From assembly GCA_964358485.1 (NCBI GenBank), contig CAYHPY010000006.1, positions 19,535 to 83,534 on the forward strand: 64,000 nt of DNA. The letters are read 5' to 3'. The notes below the pieces were generated by a model. It was given only the letters and a program-made list of their open reading frames with translations, was not told where the DNA came from and did not search any database. The position numbers and the translations under genes are program-made. This stretch comes from CAYHPY01 sp964358485 (GTDB lineage: Bacteria; Elusimicrobiota; Elusimicrobia; UBA1565; UBA9628). Below, one piece after another: positions 44,657 to 52,270 of this stretch (within the stretch, counting starts at the first letter, position 1; every line of letters begins with the position of its first letter).

Positions 44657-46273
44657 CTAAAAAAGAAAGCGGCCCTTGGCGGCCTCGGCGGGGGGGACCA
44701 GCTCGGGATTTTGCTCGACGTTGAGCGAGCGCGCCTCGTCCTCCACGGCGGGGGCCACGGCGTCGTGGATTTCCGTAAGGCTCCGCTTGCCTGCTTCCAG
44801 GGAGCGGAGGAAATGCCAGGTGAAGACCCCGTGGCGCTTGGCGGGCGAGGACGAGGAGATTTGCGCGGCGCGCGCGGCGCTGAAAACCGCGATCTCCGGC
44901 CCCAGCGCCGGGGGCGGGGCCATCAGCACCAGGGGCCGGGCCCCGCGGGCCAGGACGCTGCGGCCGCCCGAGCCGGAAAAGCATGAGTCCAACAGCACAA
45001 TGACTTCCCGGGCCTTGAGGGCGCCCAGTTTTTCATACAGCCGCTTGAGGGGATAGCCGGTCTGCTTGAGATAGTTCGGGTCCCCGTCCCACGGAACCCA
45101 GTAGGCGTCCCCGCTGGCCGGCTCGGGCGCCCCGTGCCCGGAGAAGTAGACCACCACCCGCCCGCCTTCGCGGAGCTTGTTGGCCAGCCAAGTCTCGACC
45201 ACCTTGGTCACGGCCGAGAAAGTCGCCTTTTCGTCCAGCAGAAGCTGGATGTTGCCTTCCCTCATCCCCAGGGCCAGCAGGTAACGCTTGAGCGTTTGGG
45301 CGTCGCTTCGGGAGTACTCCGAGGGCGGCAGGTTCTGGTACTCCTCGATGCCGATGACCACGGCCAGGTCCTGGTCCGTGAAAGCCTTGGGCCGTGCGGC
45401 CAGCCGGGAGGGGTCGAGTTCCTCGGCGGTCTTGGCCATGCCCGCGTCCTCTCCCCAGGAGGCCTCGGCCTTGTCTCCGGGCCACAGCAGGTTTCCGGGA
45501 TTGTCCACGCGCAGGTCGGCTTCAAAAAGCGGCGGCGCTCCGGCCGCGCCGGGCAGTTCCTTGATCTTGGCGGCCACGCCGGAGAAGGCCATCCCCGGAA
45601 AGCGCTCCACGGCGAATTTCACGGGCTGGCCCTCCTTCAGATCCGAGGCCTGCGGCCGGGTCAGGGCGGCCCGCATGCGGAGTTTCCCCAAATCCTCGGC
45701 CAAGGTCAGCAGGGGCTCCCGCTCGACCCCGGCGACCACCGTTTGCCCGGCCTCGACGGACAGCTCGGTGACCCAGCCGTCCACCAAAGAAACGATTTCC
45801 GCCCGCCTCAGCGCCCCGCGCGTCTTGATATAGCGCACCTGGGCGCCTTTGGCCTTTTCCTCGGCCTCCTCGGCGTCCTCCTTAAGGATGAGCGCCCGAT
45901 CCTCGGCGATGCCCACCTCCGCCTGGGTCTCCGCCCCGATTTCCTCAAGCCGCCGCCGCCGCTCGGCCATTTTTTTAGCGTCGGCGGATTGAGCCCCCGT
46001 TTGGCCCGCGACCGCCCCCGTCAACCCCGCCTGCGCCCCGGCTTGCTCCGTTTCCGCGGCCAGGGCGCGGGCGTCGAGCACCGCCAGGACCTGGCCCTCC
46101 GACACCTGGGCGTGGAGGCTGGTCTTGACCGACAGGACGGTCCCCGCGATCTTGGGCCGCACGCGCAGCTCTTCCAGGGCTTCCAGGCCGCCTTTGACCG
46201 ACAAGGCGCCGGCGGGGGTGGCGAGGGCGGCCAGAGTCAGGGTGAAGAGTTTTATCCGCGTGGAATCAGCCAT
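44657..46273 (-). CDS. Exported HlyD-type adaptor fused to a caspase-like peptidase
   Basis: 538 residues. After a signal peptide (1-23) comes a membrane-fusion-protein architecture: half-lipoyl motif (RPKIAGTVLSV...VSEGQVLAVLDA, about 36-68), a coiled-coil hairpin (about 70-155), the second lipoyl half (VSLVDGWVTELSVEAGQTV) and a beta-barrel (about 205-285). Residues about 300-538 are a peptidase C14 (caspase) domain with H380 in YFSGHGAPE and C431 in LLDSCFSGSGGRS, both intact. Adaptors normally link inner-membrane pumps to TolC. A fused caspase would sit in the periplasm. The gene is divergent from the WD40-caspase gene. Its activity and targets are unknown. Confidence 0.88.
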   Translation of the reverse strand: MADSTRIKLFTLTLAALATPAGALSVKGGLEALEELRVRPKIAGTVLSVKTSLHAQVSEGQVLAVLDARALAAETEQAGAQAGLTGAVAGQTGAQSADAKKMAERRRRLEEIGAETQAEVGIAEDRALILKEDAEEAEEKAKGAQVRYIKTRGALRRAEIVSLVDGWVTELSVEAGQTVVAGVEREPLLTLAEDLGKLRMRAALTRPQASDLKEGQPVKFAVERFPGMAFSGVAAKIKELPGAAGAPPLFEADLRVDNPGNLLWPGDKAEASWGEDAGMAKTAEELDPSRLAARPKAFTDQDLAVVIGIEEYQNLPPSEYSRSDAQTLKRYLLALGMREGNIQLLLDEKATFSAVTKVVETWLANKLREGGRVVVYFSGHGAPEPASGDAYWVPWDGDPNYLKQTGYPLKRLYEKLGALKAREVIVLLDSCFSGSGGRSVLARGARPLVLMAPPPALGPEIAVFSAARAAQISSSSPAKRHGVFTWHFLRSLEAGKRSLTEIHDAVAPAVEDEARSLNVEQNPELVPPAEAAKGRFLF

Positions 46274-46404
46274 GAGTTGTCCGTGCCTTGGCGTCGACGA
46301 AACGATCCTGCCTTTTGTTAAACCCGCTCGACGGCCGTCCCCACCCTAAAGCCCCAATATCCCTCCGCCGCCCCGGAGTTCCGCGAGTAAGCTATTATAC
46401 CCTG
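46274..46404. promoter_or_regulatory. Divergent promoter region between two caspase genes
   Basis: 131 bases separate the two start codons. On the plus strand TATTAT (46393-46398) ends six bases before ATG 46405. I see no good -35 for it and no clear -10 for the minus-strand gene. The shared region suggests co-control of adaptor-caspase and WD40-caspase. Confidence 0.45.
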
Positions 46405-49400
46405 ATGCGCGAGTTTCCGGCGGTCCTCCTGAGCCTGGCATTGGCCGCGCCCGCCTGGGCCGCGCCCAAGCCCGAGCTCATGATCCAGACCGGGCATTCC
46501 AGCTCGCTACGCGCCGCCGCCTTCAGCCACGACGGCAAGTACCTGGCCACCGCCGGCAACGACCGCACAGCCGTCCTCTGGGACGCCGCCACCGGGACGG
46601 AACTGCGGGTCTTCAAGGGTCACGGCGAGTATCTCTCCTCCATCGCCTTCAGCCCCGACGGCAAGACCCTGGCCACCGGCGCCGGCGACGCCACCGCGCG
46701 CCTCTGGGACCTGGCCACGGGCAGGGAGCTTTTCGTCCTCAAGGGCCACGACGCTTATGTCTCCGCGGTTGCCTTCAGCCCGGATGGCAAGCTCCTGGCC
46801 ACCGCCGGCATGGACCACGACGCCCGGCTCTGGGATGCCCGCACCGGAGAGCAGCTCCTCCTTCTTAAAGGCCACACCGACCACCTCAGCGACCTCGCCT
46901 TCAGCCCAAACGGCAAGCTCTTGGCCACAGCCAGTACAGACGGGACGGCGCGCCTCTGGAACACGCGCTCCGGAGAGGAGCTCCGGGTTTTCAAGCATGA
47001 GAAGTACGTCCTCTCCGTCTCCTTTAGTCCCGACGGCAAGCGCCTGGCCACGACGAACGATAAAATCGTGCACCTCTGGGATCCGGCCACCGGCAAGGAG
47101 ACCCGCTTAGCCGACGCCCAGGGCGGCGCCGCCAACCACGTCGCCTTCAGTCCTGACGGAAAAACCCTGGCCGTTATCGGCAGGAAAGGCCACTTGGACG
47201 CTCTGCGCCTTTGGGACGCCGCCACCGGAGCCCAACTGCGCGAATTCAAGGACCCTGAAAACCCGGAGTACGGCTTTAATATGAATTCGGTCGTTTTTAG
47301 CCCGGACGGCAAGTCCCTGGTCACCACCAGCCGCCGTTCCTACGCGCGGCACTGGGACGCGGCCACGGGAGAGAGCTTGCGCGAATTCAAGGGCCTCAAC
47401 GCGACGCTGACCCTGGCCGCCTTCAGCTCGGACGGCCGGTTTATAGCCGCCGGGCTCTTCGACAAGACCGCGCGCCTCTGGAGCACGGCCACCGGCGCCG
47501 AGACCCATGTCCTGCGAGGCCATCCGCGCCAAGTGTTGGCTCTGGCCTTCAGCCCCGACGGCAAGACCTTGGTCACCGGGAGCTCCGACCCAGCCGCGCG
47601 CCTCTGGGACACCGAAAGCGGCAAGCAGACCCGCGTCTTAAAAACGCCTTCGAAGTGGGTCAACTCCGCGGCTTTTAGCCCCGACGGCAAACTCGTGGCG
47701 ACGGGAGGGGGAGACTCCCCGATCCAGCTTTGGGACGCGGCCACCGGCGCGTCGTTACGCGCCTTGGAAGGCAAGACGGAAAACGTCCGCGCTTTGGCCT
47801 TCAGCCCGGACGGCAGGCGCCTGGCGGCGGCCGCCGATGTCAAGACGGTTGCGCTCTGGGACACCGCCACCGGAACGCAGCTGCGCACCATCGAAGGCAA
47901 CTGGGTCTCCGGGGTCGTTTTCAGCCCGGACGGACTGACGCTGGCCACCAAGGGGTCCGACGGGACTTTGCTCTATGACGCGGTCACGGGCGTCTTCCAA
48001 AGGGACCTGGCGGGGCCCGACCGAACTACATCGGACGTCTCCTTCAGCCCCGACGGAAAGACCGTGGCCACCGGAGGCCACGACCGTATGGTCCGGCTCT
48101 GGGATCCGTCCACCGGCAGGCAAATACGCGTCCTGGAGGGCCACAACGACATGGTGGAGAGCGTCTCCTTCAGCCCCGACGGCAAGTTTCTGGCCAGCGC
48201 CGGCTACGATGGAGGGATTATCATCTGGGAAGCCGCTACCGGCAGGGAGGTCGCCCGTCTTTTCGCCATGGAGGGCAAAGGCTGGGCCGTCGTCTCGCCC
48301 GAGGGCTTCTTTGACGGCTCGCCGGATGGCCTGCGCGCCATCCGCTGGGTGGTGGGTTTAAAGGCCTTCCCGCTCGACGCATTCTCCGAAGGCTACTACG
48401 CCCCCGGCTTGCTGGCTCGGCTCTTGGCCGGGGAACCGGCGGCGGCGGGCGGCGCTCTGCCCAAGCTCTCCGACAGCTTCGCCCTGCCGCCCTCCGTCAA
48501 GATCACCACTCCCCGCGCGGGAGCCGTGCTCGAATCCGAGGACGCCGAGGTCACCGTCCAAGCGACCGATCAGGGCGGCGGGGTCGATGAGATCCGGCTC
48601 TACCACAACGGCAAGGCCGTTTCGGGCGAGGCGCGCGGCATGAAGAGCGCGGGACGATCTCAGACTTTCCGCGTGACCCTTGTCGAGGGCGACAACGCCT
48701 TCAAGGCCGTGGCCCTCAGCCGCGACCGGATTGAGAGCAATCCCGACGAGGTCAAGGTCTCGTACGCGGGCGCCCAAAAACAGGCCGTCCTGCACTTGGT
48801 GGTCGTGGGGATCAACTCCTACAAGAACGCCTCGATGGACCTCAACTACGCCCGGCCGGACGCTCAGGCCCTCTCGGATTTCTTCGCGGCCGCGCCTGGG
48901 AAGCTATTCAAGGAAGTGAAGACCCGCCGGCTCTTCGATTCCGGGGCCACGAAGGCCGCCATCCTGGCCGAGCTCTCAGCCCTCCGGTCCGCGGCGCCGC
49001 AGGACGTCGTCTTGATCTACCTGGCCGGCCACGGCGACAGCGCGGGCGCGGGCTGGTATTTCCTCCCGCACGAGCTGGTCTACCCCGAGCGCGAGGACGC
49101 GGTCCGGGCCCAAGGACTTTCTTCGGCCGAGATTTTGGAGGCGATCAAGCAGATCGGGGCGCAGAAGGTACTGTTGATGCTCGACGCCTGCAAATCCGGG
49201 GAGGCCCTCCGGGCCTTCGCCTCGCGCGGCGTCGAGGACCGCAAGGCCCTCTCCCAGCTGGCGCGGGCCTCGGGCGTCCATGTCGTGGCCGCCTCGACCA
49301 AGGACCAGTTCGCCACCGAGGTCAAGGAGCTGGGCCATGGCGTCTTCACCTACACCCTGTTGGAAGGGCTGGGCGGCAAAGCGGCGGGGGAAGGCGGCAC

Positions 49401-49536
49401 CGTCACCGTGCGCAAGCTCCTGGCTTATGTCGAGGAGCGCTTGCCCGAGCTTACCTTGAAGCACAAAACCCAGTCCCAATACCCGGTCGTCGATTCCCGG
49501 GGGATGGACTTCCCGGTCACGACCGGCAAACGCTGA
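46405..49536 (+). CDS. Exported WD40-repeat caspase-like peptidase
   Basis: 1043 residues starting at ATG 46405, where a signal peptide (1-19) begins. I count 14 WD40 repeats (about residues 30-610), each about 42 residues with the FSPDGK..AT....D...RLWD..TG pattern, enough for two seven-blade propellers. An Ig-like region (about 690-785) follows, then a peptidase C14 domain (about 790-1043) with H876 in YLAGHGDSAG and C929 in MLDACKSGEA. Both catalytic residues are present. WD40 propellers likely sense or dock a partner. The DUF4384 protein starts 9 bases downstream, so the two are one operon. Confidence 0.92.
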   Translation: MREFPAVLLSLALAAPAWAAPKPELMIQTGHSSSLRAAAFSHDGKYLATAGNDRTAVLWDAATGTELRVFKGHGEYLSSIAFSPDGKTLATGAGDATARLWDLATGRELFVLKGHDAYVSAVAFSPDGKLLATAGMDHDARLWDARTGEQLLLLKGHTDHLSDLAFSPNGKLLATASTDGTARLWNTRSGEELRVFKHEKYVLSVSFSPDGKRLATTNDKIVHLWDPATGKETRLADAQGGAANHVAFSPDGKTLAVIGRKGHLDALRLWDAATGAQLREFKDPENPEYGFNMNSVVFSPDGKSLVTTSRRSYARHWDAATGESLREFKGLNATLTLAAFSSDGRFIAAGLFDKTARLWSTATGAETHVLRGHPRQVLALAFSPDGKTLVTGSSDPAARLWDTESGKQTRVLKTPSKWVNSAAFSPDGKLVATGGGDSPIQLWDAATGASLRALEGKTENVRALAFSPDGRRLAAAADVKTVALWDTATGTQLRTIEGNWVSGVVFSPDGLTLATKGSDGTLLYDAVTGVFQRDLAGPDRTTSDVSFSPDGKTVATGGHDRMVRLWDPSTGRQIRVLEGHNDMVESVSFSPDGKFLASAGYDGGIIIWEAATGREVARLFAMEGKGWAVVSPEGFFDGSPDGLRAIRWVVGLKAFPLDAFSEGYYAPGLLARLLAGEPAAAGGALPKLSDSFALPPSVKITTPRAGAVLESEDAEVTVQATDQGGGVDEIRLYHNGKAVSGEARGMKSAGRSQTFRVTLVEGDNAFKAVALSRDRIESNPDEVKVSYAGAQKQAVLHLVVVGINSYKNASMDLNYARPDAQALSDFFAAAPGKLFKEVKTRRLFDSGATKAAILAELSALRSAAPQDVVLIYLAGHGDSAGAGWYFLPHELVYPEREDAVRAQGLSSAEILEAIKQIGAQKVLLMLDACKSGEALRAFASRGVEDRKALSQLARASGVHVVAASTKDQFATEVKELGHGVFTYTLLEGLGGKAAGEGGTVTVRKLLAYVEERLPELTLKHKTQSQYPVVDSRGMDFPVTTGKR

Positions 49537-49545
49537 GGAGCTGAT

Positions 49546-51048
49546 ATGATGAACTGGACGCTGCTGCTCTTGTTGGCTTCGGCCCGGGTCTGGGCGGCGC
49601 CGCCCGCATGGGTGGCCGATGAAGGCCGAAGCGCCTTTCCCTTGGAACGCTACTTCACCGGCTACGGCCAAGCCGTCTTGGGCTCTGACGCCGAACAATG
49701 CCGACGGCTGGCGGTTGACCAAGCCAAGAGCGCGCTCATCCAGAGCGTTTCGGTGAGCATCAAGTCCTCGGGCAGTACCAGGCTCGTCCAGAAAGGGGAG
49801 GAGGCCTCGGAGTCCGTCAGCTCCGCCGTCGAATCGGTCTCCGCGCTCGACATCAAGGGGCTCAAGACCGAGTTCTTCTCCGAGCCCAAGAAGGACCGCT
49901 GCCATGCGCTGGCGGCCGCCGGCAAGGCCGACCTGGCCGCGGCCTATGGGGCCAAAAGCGAGTCTCTCCGCGGCGAGGTCGCCGCGCTCGTCTCGGACGC
50001 CCGCCGCGCGGAGTCCTCCGGCGACCGCTCCAAGGCGTTGGAGCGCTACTTGGACGCCCGCGCAAAGCTCGCTGACTTCCAGGACGCCCGCTCCATCGCC
50101 GCGCTGGCGGGGGGCAAGCCGCCGGAGTCCTCCTCCCCGCTGCCCGGCGCCGGCGAACTGCGCGCCGCCATCAATCGCCTGGCCGAGCGCCCGGTTAAAA
50201 CGCTCGAGGACGCCGCGTGGCTGTTGGCCTTCGGCCTCAAGAGCGCCTCCGACCTGCCCGACGCTCGGGTCCAAGTCCAGCCCTTTACTTTTCGCGACAC
50301 CAAGATGACCAGCCCCCTTTCGCGTTATCTGAAGGAAGCGCTTGAAAGCCGCCTGGCGGAGGCGCCCAGGTGGACGGTCGTCGCGCCCAAGCCTGGCCAG
50401 GCGTCGGCCGCCGCGTTCCTCCTAACCGGAACCTATTGGGAGCAGGCCGGCTCCGTGCGGCTCGTGGCCCGCCTGCGCCGGCTTGAAGGCGGGGCTTTCG
50501 CGGCCGCCGCCGAGGCCGAGGTGCCGGCCGCTGTTCTGGCCGCCGCCAAGCTTGATCTTAAGCCCGAAAACTACAAGGACGCCCTCCGGGACCAGGGCCT
50601 CTTCGGAGCCGACGAGCTCCAGGGAGGCGGTCTCAGCGTCGACGCCTGGACCAACAAAGGGGAGGACGGACTGTTCTTCTCGCGCGGGGAGAAGATGAAG
50701 GTCTTCGTGCGGCTGAACCTGCCGGGCTATGTCCGCCTGATCTATCACCTGGCCGACGGCAAGCGCGTCCTGCTGCTGGACAACTACTACCTCGACGCCG
50801 GCAAGGTCAACCAAGCCTACGAACTGCCTCAGGAATTCGAGTGCGACGCCCCCTTCGGAGCCGAGACGCTCCAGGCCTTCGCCTCCACCGACAAGTTCTC
50901 GGCGCTGGCGACCCGCAACCAGGACGGCTACGACTACCTGGCCGAGGACCTCGGCCAGGCCCTGGTCAAGACGAGGGGCATGAAGCGCGCCAAGGCGGGA
51001 ACCCTGAAGGCCGAGACCCGGCTGACGCTGACGACGATGGAAAAGTAG
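49546..51048 (+). CDS. Exported LPP20/DUF4384-type partner of the caspase
   Basis: 500 residues with a signal peptide (1-18). Residues about 25-110 resemble LPP20/FlgT-like domains (GYGQAVLGSDAEQCRRLAVDQAKSAL), a helical and FlgA/TolB-like middle follows, and residues about 360-465 match DUF4384 (VDAWTNKGEDGLFFSRGEKMKVFVR and YYLDAG). DUF4384 proteins are often found with or fused to caspase-fold proteins, in my knowledge. The gene lies 9 bases after the WD40-caspase stop. It is probably a periplasmic or outer-membrane-associated substrate, regulator or scaffold of that caspase. Confidence 0.8.
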   Translation: MMNWTLLLLLASARVWAAPPAWVADEGRSAFPLERYFTGYGQAVLGSDAEQCRRLAVDQAKSALIQSVSVSIKSSGSTRLVQKGEEASESVSSAVESVSALDIKGLKTEFFSEPKKDRCHALAAAGKADLAAAYGAKSESLRGEVAALVSDARRAESSGDRSKALERYLDARAKLADFQDARSIAALAGGKPPESSSPLPGAGELRAAINRLAERPVKTLEDAAWLLAFGLKSASDLPDARVQVQPFTFRDTKMTSPLSRYLKEALESRLAEAPRWTVVAPKPGQASAAAFLLTGTYWEQAGSVRLVARLRRLEGGAFAAAAEAEVPAAVLAAAKLDLKPENYKDALRDQGLFGADELQGGGLSVDAWTNKGEDGLFFSRGEKMKVFVRLNLPGYVRLIYHLADGKRVLLLDNYYLDAGKVNQAYELPQEFECDAPFGAETLQAFASTDKFSALATRNQDGYDYLAEDLGQALVKTRGMKRAKAGTLKAETRLTLTTMEK

Positions 51049-51068
51049 GCTGCCTGCGGCTTCCCGTC

Positions 51069-52199
51069 TTAAAGCCGCTCGACGGCCACCGCCACCCCGG
51101 ACCCACCCCCCACGCAGATGGCCGCGATCCCGCGCTTGAGCCCCCGGCGGCCCAACTCGAGCAACAGGGTCTGGACCAGCCGACAGCCGGAGCCGCCGAA
51201 GGGATGGCCCAGGGCCAAGCCCCCGCCGTTGACGTTGACCTTGTCCTCGGGGAGCCCGAGCTCCTTGAAGGCGATGAGCATCTGGGAGGCGAAGGTCTCG
51301 TTGATTTCGAAGAGGTCGACGTCTTTCAAGGTCCAGCCGACTTTCCCCAAGAGGGCGCGGACGGCCTCCACGGACCCGTAGGCCATGCGCTTGGGATCGA
51401 CGCTGACCACCGATCCTCCCAGGTAGCGCCCGAGCGGCTTCATGCCCGCCGCCGCCTTGGAAGATGCCAACAGCAGGGCCGAACCGCCGTCGACCACCGC
51501 GTGGGTGTTGGCCGAGGTGGCCCCGAGGTTTTCGTCCTGGAATAGAATCTTGGCCTCCTCGAAGTTCTTGGGCTGGGGATCCTGAAGTACGCCGTCGTCC
51601 TCCGTGGCCTGGCCCGCGGGGATGATCTCCTCGTTGAAATACCCGGCGAGTTGGGCCTTGCGGGCGCGCTGGTGGCTTTTGAGCGCCCAGGCGTCCTGGT
51701 CCGCGCGGGAAAAGCCGAGCGCGGCCGAGCAGGTCTGGGAAGTCTGGGCGATGGGCCGTCCCGCGGCCCAGTCGCTGAAGGAGGGGACGAAGACGTTGCG
51801 CGCGACCTGGCTGGGGCAGTCGGCGCCCGAGGCCATGACCAGGCCGTAGTCGCCGCAGGCGATCTCCTGCGCCGCGCTGATGACCGACTGCAGTCCGGCG
51901 CCGCAGGCCTGATTGACCGTGAGATTGGTCACGGTGAAGGGCAGGCCGGAGCGCAGCACGACGTAGCGGCCGCCGTAGACCCCGTAGGTGCCGGTGTGGT
52001 AGGCGTTGGCGAAGACCAGCCGCTCGATTTTTTCGGGGGCCAGGCCGGTTTTCTGAAGGGTTCCTTTGACCGCGGCCGCGGCCAGATCGTAGGGGTCGCA
52101 TTCGGCGAGCCGTCCTCCTGGCGTTCCGTCCCCGCGCGTGCCTTTTTTCCAAACGGCGAAGGGGGTCCGGGCTCCGGCGACGATCAGGGTTTCGTTCAT
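51069..52199 (-). CDS. Thiolase (acetyl-CoA acetyltransferase family)
   Basis: 376 residues with the thiolase catalytic set: nucleophile C99 in NQACGAGL, the FEINETFASQ block, the His in GGGLALGHPFGGSG and the second Cys of GGSGCR. It should condense or cleave acyl-CoA with acetyl-CoA. The ATG at 52199 has a GAGGAA ribosome site, unlike the leaderless genes around it. It interrupts the caspase cluster on the opposite strand to the DUF4384 gene and looks unrelated to it. The acyl-CoA dehydrogenase at 15352 may share its pathway. Confidence 0.94.
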   Translation of the reverse strand: MNETLIVAGARTPFAVWKKGTRGDGTPGGRLAECDPYDLAAAAVKGTLQKTGLAPEKIERLVFANAYHTGTYGVYGGRYVVLRSGLPFTVTNLTVNQACGAGLQSVISAAQEIACGDYGLVMASGADCPSQVARNVFVPSFSDWAAGRPIAQTSQTCSAALGFSRADQDAWALKSHQRARKAQLAGYFNEEIIPAGQATEDDGVLQDPQPKNFEEAKILFQDENLGATSANTHAVVDGGSALLLASSKAAAGMKPLGRYLGGSVVSVDPKRMAYGSVEAVRALLGKVGWTLKDVDLFEINETFASQMLIAFKELGLPEDKVNVNGGGLALGHPFGGSGCRLVQTLLLELGRRGLKRGIAAICVGGGSGVAVAVERL

Positions 52200-52270
52200 A
52201 TTCGTTCCTCGCAAGCGATCTTAGAAGGCATGTTATAAAATGCGAAGGCCGGGCAGCGCGTACCGGGGAC

